DNA of 64,000 nucleotides from Daejeonella sp. (GTDB lineage: Bacteria > Bacteroidota > Bacteroidia > Sphingobacteriales > Sphingobacteriaceae), in NCBI RefSeq assembly GCF_030695525.1, contig NZ_JAUYSS010000009.1:62001-126000 (forward strand), given 5' to 3'. Positions 36,755-45,969 of this stretch are shown here, piece by piece. The position numbers were made by a program, and so were the translations under genes. Position 1 is the first letter of the stretch. Every line of letters starts with the position of its first letter. The notes beneath the pieces are model-generated. The model did not search any database, was not told the origin of the DNA, and worked only from the letters and a program-made list of their open reading frames with translations.

Positions 36755-37744
36755 TTAGGAAGGCAAATCAACAGACTTGGCTGAAATAATCTCCAAATTT
36801 TTAGTGAGGAGATAACTCAGCGGGTTTTCAGGATCTTTCAGAATCTCAAATAAGAGGATTCCCCAGGGCTTCCAGAAATTTTCAAGTACCTGGGCATAGG
36901 TTTTGTTTTGCCAGAAATCAAAAAGGGGCTTATTGCTCATTCCACGTAATGGCATAGCCTCAATATAGACCGCATCTTCGGTTGGCATGACAGTATATTC
37001 GGGTAAGCGGTTAAACAGGTAATTGGAATAAAAAAATCGCGCAAATATTTCCTCCAATTGTGCGGGATGTACTGCTTTACCGTTTAATTTTGAAAGAATA
37101 TCCTTATGGTAAACCGCATTGGTACCGTTGTCCTGCAGACAAGCAATGATTCCAAAATCCTTCATTCCTAAAGAAAATGTAAGGGTGTTTATTTCATCGC
37201 GGTAGTTGAACAAATCCTTGCTGCTCTCTAGTTTGAAGACCCGAATACTCCAGGGATTATTTCCCTCAAAAATTACAGGCTGATTCAATGATTGAAGCAT
37301 TAAGTGGAGATTACTGAACTTATGGATCAGGGATTGTGAGAGGACAAACTCTTCATTCCTGGCTTTCTGCTGCATCATCCCAATGCGGATTTCATTGAAT
37401 AGGATACCATAAACCATTTTGGCAATCCATTGAAATAGTCTTAATTCGGGAATTTGTTTAACAGCATCATATCCCGATAAAAAGGCAGTTTGTATTTCTT
37501 TTTCCAGAGGCTCTATAGCCAGTTCATAAATTTCCCCGGAACATGGTAGTTTCATGTCGCTGTAAGTCGACATACTTTCGTCGAGGAGTTTGAATGGTTT
37601 ATCCCGGAGGTCGTATTCCTGCATCAGCCAGGGTGGGAATACCGTGATCTCCTCTTCAGGCGACTGAAGTTTTTTGCCGCTTAGAAAACAAAATTGCTTG
37701 CTGAAAGTTAAATTTTCGAAAGGTTTGTACAGTTGAAGCACCAT
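36755..37744 (-). CDS. Conserved protein of unknown function
   Basis: A 329-residue soluble protein (no signal peptide or helix) that I cannot assign. It starts MVLQLYKPFENLTFSKQFCF with a short FLSGKKL motif, as if derived from a zinc-binding knuckle, but only one Cys pair member is left. The middle is helical (FQWIAKMVYGILFNEIRIG) and the end aromatic-rich (FWKPWGILLFEILK). It has the composition of a cytosolic housekeeping protein and an independent position; its start is close to the lipoprotein gene upstream, so they may be cotranscribed. Confidence 0.6.
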   Translation of the reverse strand: MVLQLYKPFENLTFSKQFCFLSGKKLQSPEEEITVFPPWLMQEYDLRDKPFKLLDESMSTYSDMKLPCSGEIYELAIEPLEKEIQTAFLSGYDAVKQIPELRLFQWIAKMVYGILFNEIRIGMMQQKARNEEFVLSQSLIHKFSNLHLMLQSLNQPVIFEGNNPWSIRVFKLESSKDLFNYRDEINTLTFSLGMKDFGIIACLQDNGTNAVYHKDILSKLNGKAVHPAQLEEIFARFFYSNYLFNRLPEYTVMPTEDAVYIEAMPLRGMSNKPLFDFWQNKTYAQVLENFWKPWGILLFEILKDPENPLSYLLTKNLEIISAKSVDLPS

Positions 37745-37772
37745 GGGGGCAAAGGTAGCAAACCCGCTTATT

Positions 37773-38453
37773 TTATTTCAGGACTTTAGTTTTCGCATCG
37801 TAAAATTTTCGAATTTCATCTCCAATGCGGCGAATCATTTCCTGTTTAGACAAAATCAGAATATAGTCGTCCTCTGTAGGTTCAAATCCCATTCCTCTCG
37901 ACATACTGATTGAAGGGTCCAGAGCTCGTGGATCTCCTTGTATATTATCAACATAAGTATTCACATAATTATAGTTGGCAATGAATGTTTTTTGAAATTT
38001 TACCGGAGTTTCTGCTTTAATTGATAAGGATGTTTTAAATCGTGCATTCGTTCTTTGCTGGATCTGAAAAATATCTACACTTGCTGTAACAGTCTGATAT
38101 ACAGGTTTGCCGTTCGAATCAGTTCCAACTACTATGTTGCGGCTTACCCTCCTTCTTGAAACCCTTTCATCTTTTGGCCAGAGCGAAAAGTTTTCAATAT
38201 CAATATTTAGGACAATCTCCGGGTTTTCATCGGGTTCAACCAACACAAAATTTACACTCTGAAACTGTTCAATGCCATTCAGCAACTGAAATCGGTAATA
38301 ACTCAGGTTTATAAAATTTGTATTTGTGCTGCTTTCAGCCTGGATATTGATTGCAATTGGTACATCAATTTTTGGTGCTCTGGGTTTTTTTTGAGTTTTG
38401 CAGGAGATGCAAAAAATGATTAGAATGCAAAAAATCAATTTAGGCTTTTTCAT
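37773..38453 (-). CDS. Putative lipoprotein, unknown function
   Basis: A 226-residue protein with a lipoprotein signal: MKKPKLIFCILIIFCISCK, whose lipobox is CISC with Cys18. The mature part is beta-rich (INIQAESSTNTNFINLSYYRF), contains an Arg-rich segment DERVSRRRVSRN and ends in a helix ILSKQEMIRRIGDEIRKFYD. No family is recognised. It probably sits in the periplasmic or outer-membrane leaflet and may be expressed with the next gene downstream, 28 bases away. Confidence 0.65.
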   Translation of the reverse strand: MKKPKLIFCILIIFCISCKTQKKPRAPKIDVPIAINIQAESSTNTNFINLSYYRFQLLNGIEQFQSVNFVLVEPDENPEIVLNIDIENFSLWPKDERVSRRRVSRNIVVGTDSNGKPVYQTVTASVDIFQIQQRTNARFKTSLSIKAETPVKFQKTFIANYNYVNTYVDNIQGDPRALDPSISMSRGMGFEPTEDDYILILSKQEMIRRIGDEIRKFYDAKTKVLK

Positions 38454-38607
38454 AATTATGCCTGCTAATAAACCGATGAAGAACTAATCAGCCTTGGCTG
38501 ACTACCAATCTACGTGAATATTGCGACATTTTTAGTAAAATCCTCATGAAATTAATTAATACAGATTTAAGAATCGACAAAGTAAAAATTTAAAGAAATT
38601 CCTTAGA

Positions 38608-39363
38608 TTAAAAATTCAGAATGGTACTTAATAGAATTCCTTTATTATCCTGAAATATATTTCTACCATTAACTTCTCTCGATAATTGTGCTATCTGATT
38701 CAAGTAGCCACCTTCAATACGTACTTTTGGGGAGAAACGGTATCCAAGAAGTATAGCCAGCCTGTTTTGGTCGAATACATTTTCATTGACGTTTTTGCCG
38801 AATCCGATAAGGATTTCATCGTAGACTGCCAGGTATGGAGTTTTATCGGCAATAGTTCTTCCTTTTAGCGGAATATTTGCCCTGAACATATACCTCAACC
38901 TGTTCCAGAAAACAAAATCGTCCTCTTTTGTAAGTGAGGCGCTTGAATATCTGCCAATCCACCTTTGTTCTAACATGAAGCGGTGGCTGAAATCAAATAT
39001 CCCGGATTTATCGTTTAATGTAGCCATTTGATAGATTCGATGTTCAGTAAATTGCTTCCCCAAATTGTTGAGCGGTATATCGCCGTAATTATAGGTTTCT
39101 GCGAGCGCATAGCCAGCTCTTAAACCAATCTTATTGTTTAAAGTATAATTGATTCCTGCTCTGTAGAGATCTTGCTGAGGTTTAGTAATCAGACGATCCC
39201 TTCGAACCTGCAGCTCGGTGTGGAGGCTCCATTTCTGATTTAATTTGATAGTTCCGGTATAGGCTATCCAACCGATGGTGTTTGCGTCGGTGATCCTGGT
39301 ATTCTGAGCGAAGGAAACGATTGTATAAACACTTAAGAATGCGGCTAAAACAAGTTTTTTCAT
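38608..39363 (-). CDS. DUF2490 outer-membrane protein
   Basis: A 251-residue protein with a signal peptide (MKKLVLAAFLSVYTIVSFAQ). A series of amphipathic strands follows, such as WSLHTELQVRRDR, NYTLNNKIGLRAGYALAETY and FDFSHRFMLEQRW, ending LLSTILNF, as in small beta-barrels. The WIAYTGTIKLNQKWSLH start and RYMFRANIPL are typical of DUF2490. Function unknown; this family is common in Bacteroidota outer membranes. Confidence 0.8.
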   Translation of the reverse strand: MKKLVLAAFLSVYTIVSFAQNTRITDANTIGWIAYTGTIKLNQKWSLHTELQVRRDRLITKPQQDLYRAGINYTLNNKIGLRAGYALAETYNYGDIPLNNLGKQFTEHRIYQMATLNDKSGIFDFSHRFMLEQRWIGRYSSASLTKEDDFVFWNRLRYMFRANIPLKGRTIADKTPYLAVYDEILIGFGKNVNENVFDQNRLAILLGYRFSPKVRIEGGYLNQIAQLSREVNGRNIFQDNKGILLSTILNF

Positions 39364-39427
39364 GCGGCTAATTTCAGAAAATTGTTTTAAACTGAATCAG
39401 TATCAGTTATTATGTGACTCAAAAAAA

Positions 39428-39469
39428 ATTCGGGGCGTCACCGGTAAGCATTACCGAATCACCCCGAAT
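39428..39469 (-). terminator. Terminator of carbonic anhydrase operon
   Basis: ATTCGGGG and CCCCGAAT enclose a second stem CGGTAA/TTACCG. On the minus strand the hairpin is followed by a run of eight T, making a strong intrinsic terminator for the carbonic anhydrase gene that ends just before it. Confidence 0.9.
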
Positions 39470-39486
39470 ATTGAAAATATAAAGGT

Positions 39487-40128
39487 TTATTTGATTATCT
39501 GTGTGTCCTCGAAAAAATCCACCACACCAGTGCTTATATCGTGGGTACCACCAACAATACCAATCTGTCCGGCTTCGATCATTTCTTTGAGAATCGGACT
39601 TCTTTCCATAATTGCTTTTACTGTACGTTTCACGTTGATTGCAGAAACCTTCTCAACAAATTCGGCATTTGATGAGTTTCGTTCTGATTTAACAGTAGAT
39701 TCATCATCTACCGCCGGCCTGATTTTTGTTAAAAGTGCGGTGAGATTTCCCATTTCAACATGATCACAGGCACCTTTAACTGCACCACATTTGGTATGGC
39801 CTAACACTACTATGATTTTTGAGCCTGCTACCTTACATCCAAATTCCATGCTTCCTAAAATATCCTCATTCAGGATATTACCTGCAATACGAACACTGAA
39901 TACGTCTCCCAAACCCTGATCAAAAATCAGTTCTGCGGATGTCCTTGAATCGATGCAGCTCAGAATTACTGCAAAAGGGTGTTGCCCATCCGAAGTCTCA
40001 TTAGCCTGCTGAAGTAGATTCCGGTTTACTTTTAGGTTATTTACGAACCGCTTATTACCTTCTATCAATAGCTCTAGTGCCTGTGCCGGTGAAATGGCTT
40101 CCTGTAATTCTTTTGTTAGTGTTTTCAT
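39487..40128 (-). CDS. Beta-class carbonic anhydrase
   Basis: A 213-residue cytoplasmic zinc enzyme interconverting CO2 and bicarbonate. The ligands are visible: CIDSR (Cys58, with catalytic Asp60 and Arg62) and HTKCGA (His111, Cys114). FDQGLGDVFSVRIAGN is the conserved block between them. It is the second gene of an operon with a SulP anion transporter, six bases apart, which suggests a bicarbonate uptake and interconversion unit. Regulation probably comes from the TetR operator upstream of the SulP gene. A strong terminator ends the operon. Confidence 0.95.
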   Translation of the reverse strand: MKTLTKELQEAISPAQALELLIEGNKRFVNNLKVNRNLLQQANETSDGQHPFAVILSCIDSRTSAELIFDQGLGDVFSVRIAGNILNEDILGSMEFGCKVAGSKIIVVLGHTKCGAVKGACDHVEMGNLTALLTKIRPAVDDESTVKSERNSSNAEFVEKVSAINVKRTVKAIMERSPILKEMIEAGQIGIVGGTHDISTGVVDFFEDTQIIK

Positions 40129-40134
40129 CTTTTT

Positions 40135-41694
40135 TTAGCTTGTTGTTTGTGGTTCAATAAAATTGACTGTTTCTACTTCTATATTCTTGGTTTTCGCATT
40201 TGTTCGGAAGTCTATAATCAGTTCTATGACATCATGTGCTATTGATTTAGATCTTGTACAATCGATAATTACTTTTGAGTTTTCAGGAATTTTATCCAAT
40301 GCTTGCAATACACTTGCTTTGTTAAAGAATGAAACCTCCTCTGCCAGTTCCAAATGGTATACTTGAACTCCATTCGTTTTGTTTATGCTGGTTTTTAAAT
40401 GATGCGAATTCCGGTAACTATGTTTTAAGGTATAGAATATGCCAAAGAGCATTCCTATGGTAATTCCCATCAGAAGATCAGTTAACAATATTGCAATTAT
40501 TGTTGCCATAAACGGGACAAATTGTTCCCAGCCTAAGCGGTACATTTGTTTGAAAAGTTCAGGTTTCGCCAATTTATATCCTACCATAATTAGTATAGCT
40601 GCAAGACTTGCCAGAGGAATCATATTCAATAAACCCGCGATGGTCAGGGCACTAATCAGAAGAAAAACACCATGGAGAATTGCCGACATTTTTGTTTTTC
40701 CTCCAAATGAGATGTTAGCAGAACTCCGGACTATTACTTGAGTGATAGGTAAACCACCAATCATTCCGGATACGATGTTCCCTAATCCCTGAGCTTTTAA
40801 TTCCCTGTTTGTAGGTGTTACCCGTTTATCAGGATCCAGTTTATCGGTAGCTTCAACACAAAGCAGGGTTTCAAGGCTCGCTACAATTGCTAGTACTACA
40901 GCGATTTTGTAAATCTCCGGATTGCTGAGCTGTGTGAAATCTGGTAGAGTAAATTGCGTGAAGAATTCTGCAAGGTTTTGAGCAACAGGAAGCTGCACAA
41001 CCTGATCACTTGACAATGTAAAGTTCAACATTCCATTTTGGAACATGTAATTCATCAAAATACCCAGAAATACTACAACAATTGGTCCCTGAATTAACTG
41101 GAAGACCTTATGTTTTTTGGTAAGTACGGCATCCCATAAAATCAGAATTGCTATAGAAATAACCGCTATCAAGACAGCACCAGGTGTAACCCAATCAACA
41201 GCTTTGCTGATAGCAGAGAACGTATTCTCCCCATCCGCCTGAAGAAATGCATCATCACCTTCAGCATTTTTGTCATAGCCCAATGCATGTGGTATCTGTT
41301 TTAGAATAATCAGCAAACCAATACCGGTAAGCATCCCTTTGATAACTGAAGTCGGGAAGAAATAAGCAATGAAACCTGCCTTTGCAAATCCCATTGCAAG
41401 CTGAATAATTCCGGCAATGACCACTGAAAGTAGAAATGCTGGCCAGGAACCCAAGGCTGCTATGGAAGTAAGTACGATTACTGCCAGTCCTGCTGCCGGG
41501 CCACTAACTCCCAGTGGAGATCCACTTGCAATTCCAACTATAATTCCACCAACAATTCCAGCAATGATTCCTGAAAAAAGTGGTGCTCCCGATGCCAGTG
41601 CTATACCAAGGCAAAGTGGAACTGCAACAAAAAATACGACTATGCTGGCTGGCAGGTCGTTTTTAAGTTCTTTAAACATGTTTTTCGATTCCAT
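40135..41694 (-). CDS. SulP-family anion transporter (probable bicarbonate)
   Basis: A 519-residue inner-membrane transporter with 10-14 helices and a C-terminal STAS domain from about residue 420 (VYHLELAEEVSFFNKASVL, then KVIIDCTRSKSIAHDVIELI). The SulP signature SASIVVFFVAVPLCLGIALASGAPL is present in slightly altered form at residues 14-38. SulP proteins carry sulfate, bicarbonate or other anions. The immediately downstream carbonic anhydrase argues for bicarbonate, as in BicA-like systems; this is inference. The ATG at the fifth codon (MFKELKND) is an alternative start. A TATCTTCG box overlapping a TetR-type palindrome lies just upstream. Confidence 0.88.
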   Translation of the reverse strand: MESKNMFKELKNDLPASIVVFFVAVPLCLGIALASGAPLFSGIIAGIVGGIIVGIASGSPLGVSGPAAGLAVIVLTSIAALGSWPAFLLSVVIAGIIQLAMGFAKAGFIAYFFPTSVIKGMLTGIGLLIILKQIPHALGYDKNAEGDDAFLQADGENTFSAISKAVDWVTPGAVLIAVISIAILILWDAVLTKKHKVFQLIQGPIVVVFLGILMNYMFQNGMLNFTLSSDQVVQLPVAQNLAEFFTQFTLPDFTQLSNPEIYKIAVVLAIVASLETLLCVEATDKLDPDKRVTPTNRELKAQGLGNIVSGMIGGLPITQVIVRSSANISFGGKTKMSAILHGVFLLISALTIAGLLNMIPLASLAAILIMVGYKLAKPELFKQMYRLGWEQFVPFMATIIAILLTDLLMGITIGMLFGIFYTLKHSYRNSHHLKTSINKTNGVQVYHLELAEEVSFFNKASVLQALDKIPENSKVIIDCTRSKSIAHDVIELIIDFRTNAKTKNIEVETVNFIEPQTTS

Positions 41695-41727
41695 TTTAAA
41701 TCTTTTGTTTAGTTTGATGATACGAAG

Positions 41728-41761
41728 ATAGTATTAATATTTTAAATAATAGTAATACTAT
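41728..41761. promoter_or_regulatory. TetR operator between SulP and tetR genes
   Basis: A 34-bp imperfect palindrome (ATAGTATTA ... TAATACTAT). Its right part contains the perfect 13-mer ATAGTAATACTAT, identical (reverse complement) to the operator at 13339-13351; its left part holds a degenerate copy. It overlaps the SulP -7-like box TATCTTCG and lies about 26 bases before the TetR -7 box, so one repressor could control both directions. Confidence 0.7.
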
Positions 41762-41786
41762 TTCATTTAATTGTAAAACTTTTACC

Positions 41787-41794
41787 TACTTTTG
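41787..41794 (+). promoter_or_regulatory. -7 box of second tetR gene
   Basis: TACTTTTG matches TAnnTTTG and lies about 50 bases before the start codon, downstream of the palindromic operator. Confidence 0.55.
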
Positions 41795-41846
41795 TAAGGT
41801 ACCAATCAGAAAAATCAAATTAATTTAAGAAAAATAGCTCAGAACA

Positions 41847-42533
41847 ATGGAATTACAGCTTCAAATTAAGATGAATGAGAAATTGTTTGTTCGTAATCCC
41901 GAGCAAACAGAACTTGGAAGAAAAATAATTCAGTATGGTATACAGTTAATTCACACAAATGGCTTTGAATCCTTTACTTTTAAGAAACTTGCGGAAGAGA
42001 TTGGTTCTACTGAGGCAGGTATTTACAGATATTTTGAAAATAAACATCGTTTATTGATCTATTTGACTGCATGGTATTGGAGTTGGCTTGAGTTCCGGGT
42101 TACTTATCATCTTAATAATATTACTGACCCAACTGTTAAATTGAAGAAGTTGATTCAGCTTCTTGCATCTAATGTTACTGATGACGATAGAACGATATAT
42201 GTCAATGAGGGACTTTTGCATCAGATAATTATTGCTGAAGGTTCAAAAGCATACCTGACGAAGCATGTATCTGATGATAACAAGGACAGGTTATTCAAGC
42301 CTTATAAAGATCTATGCTCATTAATTGCCGGAATTATCATGGAATATAATTCTGAATATACCCATCCGCGTTCACTTGCTAGTACAATTATTGAAATGTC
42401 ACATTTGCAGGTCTTTTTTATGCATAATTTGCCCTCACTTACAGATTTTGGTGATACTAAGAACGAGCAACTGGTAGTTGAATATATTGAAGATCTTGTA
42501 TTCTGCAGTATCCGCAAAGAACTGGATTGTTAA
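41847..42533 (+). CDS. TetR-family regulator of SulP/carbonic anhydrase
   Basis: A 228-residue regulator, paralogous to the TetR protein of the export cassette. The HTH segment FESFTFKKLAEEIGSTEAGIY and the following RYFENKHRLLIYLTAWYWSW are almost the same in both, while the ligand-binding halves differ more. It is divergent from the SulP-carbonic anhydrase operon, with a shared palindrome between them. Family members bind an inducer in the C-terminal domain; the inducer here is unknown. The gene converges on the nitrilase-family gene with no bases between the stop codons. Confidence 0.9.
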   Translation: MELQLQIKMNEKLFVRNPEQTELGRKIIQYGIQLIHTNGFESFTFKKLAEEIGSTEAGIYRYFENKHRLLIYLTAWYWSWLEFRVTYHLNNITDPTVKLKKLIQLLASNVTDDDRTIYVNEGLLHQIIIAEGSKAYLTKHVSDDNKDRLFKPYKDLCSLIAGIIMEYNSEYTHPRSLASTIIEMSHLQVFFMHNLPSLTDFGDTKNEQLVVEYIEDLVFCSIRKELDC

Positions 42534-43499
42534 TTAATCATTTTTGTCTTTATCCGAATTAAGCCAAACCACATTTAGTTCGGGCTGGTGCTCCTGCCCC
42601 AGGATCTTGCGGTAAAGATCCGGTCTTCTGGCCTTTGTATAACGGAAGCCACCAGCTTGCTTCAGCTTTTCAGGTATCAGTACAGTACTAACTAATGAAT
42701 CATCAAAGGTCCGGCATTCAGCCAGAATATCCCCAAATGGGTCGATAATCATTGAACATCCGTTTTTTAATTGATCGTCGTCCAATCCAATTGGATTAGA
42801 GAAAACAACAAAGATTCCATTATCATAAGCTCTGGAAGGCAGCCATTTCATCAGCCATTCCCTGCCTTTCATGCCATCAAATTCAAGGCGAAGGGAGCTT
42901 GGATCATTTTCACGGTTGAACCATAATTTAGGATCCACAAAACCTGCACCGGGCCGGGTAGAGGGAGTGCACATGGTTACATGTGGCATAAAGATGATAT
43001 TGGCACCCAGCAATACTGTAGCCCTCACATTTTCGATTACGTTATTATCATAACAAATCAGAATGCCGCATTTCCATCCATGAAGGTCAAATACGGTATA
43101 GCTATTACCCGGACTTAAATGCGGATTGATAAATGGATGTAATTTTCTATGTTTTGCTACAAGACCGCTTTTATCTACACAGACATAGGCTTTGAATAAG
43201 TTCCCTTCTTTATCCTTCTCAAAAAGGCCGGCCAGAATTGCAATATCATATTTTTCTGCAATATCTGTCAACCGAATTATGCTCGGCCCATCGGGAATGA
43301 GTTCAGCAAGATCAAGCATTTGTTCCCTTGAAAGGTTCCTGGCAAATGTATAGCCGGTAATTGAGCATTCGTGAAAGGCGATTACTTTTGAGCCCGCTTG
43401 GGCGGCCTCCTTGGCCAACTTTTCAATCACTGATAAATTGTAGATCTTATCAGCACTTTTATTTTCAAATTGGGCAGTTGCTATTTTTAATTTTTCCAT
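42534..43499 (-). CDS. Nitrilase-superfamily carbon-nitrogen hydrolase
   Basis: A 321-residue cytoplasmic amidase-type enzyme. The catalytic triad can be placed: Glu44 in AFHECSITGY, Lys119 in KHRKLHPF and Cys149 in GILICYDN. Length and motif spacing are normal for the superfamily, which hydrolyses amides, nitriles or carbamoyl groups. The insert MCTPSTRPGAGFVDPKLWFN between strands is typical of a subgroup annotated as nitrilase or amidohydrolase in Bacteroidota. The small membrane protein gene upstream is 16 bases away on the same strand. The substrate cannot be told. Confidence 0.88.
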   Translation of the reverse strand: MEKLKIATAQFENKSADKIYNLSVIEKLAKEAAQAGSKVIAFHECSITGYTFARNLSREQMLDLAELIPDGPSIIRLTDIAEKYDIAILAGLFEKDKEGNLFKAYVCVDKSGLVAKHRKLHPFINPHLSPGNSYTVFDLHGWKCGILICYDNNVIENVRATVLLGANIIFMPHVTMCTPSTRPGAGFVDPKLWFNRENDPSSLRLEFDGMKGREWLMKWLPSRAYDNGIFVVFSNPIGLDDDQLKNGCSMIIDPFGDILAECRTFDDSLVSTVLIPEKLKQAGGFRYTKARRPDLYRKILGQEHQPELNVVWLNSDKDKND

Positions 43500-43515
43500 T
43501 TTAACGAGCTATCAA

Positions 43516-44145
43516 TTAAACTTCCTCTACTGGTTCAATGGCCACTTTCCTTTCTAAGTAGTAAATCATTTTACGATAACGGTGCAAAAGGCAGTAGTTT
43601 AAAACTATCCAAATAACCAGCATTATACTAAAATTAAAATTTGATATTGACAATTGTCTGGAGCTAATATTATACTTCTGTAGAAAAAACAATAAGGTAA
43701 AAACCATGGCCGGAAGAAGAGCAGCAAGAGTATATTTTCTAAGTCCGGAGTAAATGATCATACCTGTCAAGAGTAGGATGATCCAAATCCCCGTAATAAT
43801 ATAAAATTGAAAATCAGAGAGCTTCCAATAGCTTTCGAAGCTACTACTCTGTGAGAAAATAAACCAAAGTGAAAACAATAGAACAGGCAAAAAGCATATT
43901 GCGACCTGGTTTTTAAAGTTTTTAAGAGTCCTGAGCCCGATAGCAATTATGACAAAGTTGAAGCAGGTCAGAATCAATATCAATGGAATATATAAAAGTG
44001 CTGCAGAAATCAGATAATAAAGGGCAACAGCTAAAGGAGTACTTATATTACCTCCTTCCGAAATATAGAAAGCTGATATAACTAATGATGAAAAAGCAGC
44101 TAATAATAGGATATGATACTTAATCAGCCTGATTAATTTATTCAT
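43516..44145 (-). CDS. Six-helix membrane protein, unknown function
   Basis: A 209-residue integral membrane protein with about six hydrophobic segments: residues 10-28, 42-72, 83-99, 114-133, 139-155 and 171-188. The tail is charged (RYRKMIYYLERKVAIEPVEEV). No family recognised and no enzymatic motif visible. It is probably cotranscribed with the nitrilase-family gene. Confidence 0.6.
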   Translation of the reverse strand: MNKLIRLIKYHILLLAAFSSLVISAFYISEGGNISTPLAVALYYLISAALLYIPLILILTCFNFVIIAIGLRTLKNFKNQVAICFLPVLLFSLWFIFSQSSSFESYWKLSDFQFYIITGIWIILLLTGMIIYSGLRKYTLAALLPAMVFTLLFFLQKYNISSRQLSISNFNFSIMLVIWIVLNYCLLHRYRKMIYYLERKVAIEPVEEV

Positions 44146-44299
44146 GAGCTTTCGCTATTTATATAGTGCAATATAAATCATTTATAGAGGCAATTACCTT
44201 CGATTTGTCAGGTTTATCAATAGATTGTACCCACATGCAACAAAAATTTGTTAGCAGATAATATATATTTCGTTATTTCGTAAATCATATATCACTATA

Positions 44300-45313
44300 A
44301 TGAAGATCAGCTATAAGCCTTTCGAACTCAATCTTAGGCACCCTTTTACAATCGCAAAATTTTCACGTACCTCTACCCCCATCATTCTAATGGAGATAAG
44401 TCATGAAGGCTATACTGGTTATGGAGAAGCATCAATGGTGCCTTATATGGGCGAGAATATTGAAACGGCAAATGCCTTCATGTCAAAAGTTGATCTTTCA
44501 TGGCTTAAATCCCCTTTCAATTTTGATGAACTGATTGCCTATCTGGATGGTATTGCCCAAGGAAATCCAAATATCAAAGCAGCTATTGACATTGCTTTAC
44601 AGGATCTGCGGGGTAAGATTGAGCAAAAGCCCTGTTATAAATACTTTAATACCGATCCGGCTAAAATGCCTCCAACGTCTTATACCCTCGGGATTGACAG
44701 CCCTGAAGTTTTACTTCAAAAGATCAGGGAAGGAGAAAACTGTCACATTATTAAAGTAAAACTGGGAAGGGATAATGATAAGGAACTGATCAATACCATA
44801 CGTTCTGCAACTGATAAACCATTGTATGTAGACGCCAATCAGGGTTGGACAGACAGGCAACAAGGTCTGGATATGGTTTTATGGCTGCACGAACAAGGTG
44901 TGGTATTGATTGAACAGCCTATGGCAAAAGATGATCCGGATTCTAATGCCTGGATCACCGAAAGAAGCCCGGTTGCAATAGTAGGTGATGAATCTGTTCA
45001 GCGTTTTGCGGATGTTGAAAAAGCTAAAGGCGTTTACCATGGTATCAATATGAAGTTGATGAAAAGTGCGGGCATGCACGAAGGCTACCGAATGATTATG
45101 AAGGCAAAAGAACTGGGATTGAAAACTATGATTGGTTGTATGAGCGAGACGAGCTGTGGTACACTTGCCGCTGCCGCGCTTGCTCCATTATGTGATTGGG
45201 CAGATCTCGACGGTCCTTTCTTAACCAGCAATAATCCCTATAAAGATCCTGAATTTAAAGATGGGAAATGGATATTATCAGATTCCCCGGGACTGGGATT
45301 GATTAAGTTCTGA
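44300..45313 (+). CDS. L-Ala-D/L-Glu (dipeptide) epimerase
   Basis: A 337-residue enolase-superfamily enzyme. Family members epimerise L-Ala-D-Glu released during murein recycling. The first catalytic Lys lies in IIKVKLGRD (K152/K154), and the metal ligands in LYVDANQGW, LIEQPM and VGDESV. The second Lys lies in INMKLMKSAG, and the C-terminal GCMSETSCGT block is present. The N-terminal capping domain starts MKISYKPFELNLRHPF, typical of Bacteroidota dipeptide epimerases. The exact dipeptide specificity cannot be read from sequence. It matches functionally with the LD-carboxypeptidase near the start of the window. It converges with the DUF6358 gene. Confidence 0.88.
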   Translation: MKISYKPFELNLRHPFTIAKFSRTSTPIILMEISHEGYTGYGEASMVPYMGENIETANAFMSKVDLSWLKSPFNFDELIAYLDGIAQGNPNIKAAIDIALQDLRGKIEQKPCYKYFNTDPAKMPPTSYTLGIDSPEVLLQKIREGENCHIIKVKLGRDNDKELINTIRSATDKPLYVDANQGWTDRQQGLDMVLWLHEQGVVLIEQPMAKDDPDSNAWITERSPVAIVGDESVQRFADVEKAKGVYHGINMKLMKSAGMHEGYRMIMKAKELGLKTMIGCMSETSCGTLAAAALAPLCDWADLDGPFLTSNNPYKDPEFKDGKWILSDSPGLGLIKF

Positions 45314-45323
45314 GTTTCCCTGC

Positions 45324-45518
45324 TTATTTCTGATTTTTTCGGGTCAAACTTCTGACACTCTTAACCAGCCTGAATTTAAGATAGATCAGCATGGCAAGCG
45401 GTGGTATTCCGGCAAATACATAAAGATAGAATGAGTTTTTTACCGCCCAGGCAATGCACATTACCAAAACAATGATGGCAACATTCAGAAAAATGTTTAA
45501 TAAGACTTTTTTTAGCAT
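45324..45518 (-). CDS. Small two-helix membrane protein (DUF6358-like)
   Basis: A 64-residue protein with two hydrophobic segments (NVAIIVLVMCIAWAV and FYLYVFAGIPPLAMLIYL) and a basic C-terminus (VRSLTRKNQK). It resembles small sphingobacterial proteins named DUF6358. It is six bases from the rhodanese gene on the same strand, so they form a unit. Confidence 0.6.
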   Translation of the reverse strand: MLKKVLLNIFLNVAIIVLVMCIAWAVKNSFYLYVFAGIPPLAMLIYLKFRLVKSVRSLTRKNQK

Positions 45519-45524
45519 ATTGAA

Positions 45525-45842
45525 TTAATATACCTGCATATCTGGCTCATACTCGGCTTTCCAGGCCAGAATGCCACCTTTTAGGTTATAAAGGTTAGTA
45601 TATCCCAATTGCTGTTCGAGCTGATTCAAAGCTGCAGCACTTCTTGCACCACTACGACATTGGATAATAACCGGTTTATCCTTACTGATCTTGGAGGCCT
45701 CAAGAATAACACCAGCCAGTGGTATATTCAGCCCATTCAGATTGGACATCTCATATTCAAAAGTCTCGCGGACATCGATTAGTTGAAAATCTTCTTTCTT
45801 GTCGATTTTTTCCTTTAGCTCCTGTACTGTGATTTCTCTCAT
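45525..45842 (-). CDS. Rhodanese-like protein
   Basis: A 105-residue single-domain rhodanese, normally a sulfur transferase. The active-site loop is IQCRSGARSAAA with the catalytic Cys near residue 60, preceded by the QLIDVRETFEYEMSNLNGLNIP block. Its C-terminus LGYTNLYNLKGGILAWKAEY is characteristic. It is the first gene of a two-gene unit with the small membrane protein. The divergent spacer to the DUF4407 gene is 127 bases and contains no obvious operator. Confidence 0.88.
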   Translation of the reverse strand: MREITVQELKEKIDKKEDFQLIDVRETFEYEMSNLNGLNIPLAGVILEASKISKDKPVIIQCRSGARSAAALNQLEQQLGYTNLYNLKGGILAWKAEYEPDMQVY

Positions 45843-45969
45843 ATCGCAATAATATAAAGTGTAAAGGTACGATTTTCTTAAATATTAATGATAATACAAT
45901 CTTAGCCATTAAGTCGTTTAATAGCCGGATTTCTGTAACAAATTTGCATTCCGGACGTCTTATTATATA

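Noticed and set aside
36755-37744. HNH endonuclease assignment for the unknown 329-residue protein
   Set aside because: The short FLSGKKL motif near the start recalls a zinc knuckle, but the Cys and His residues of an HNH site are lacking.
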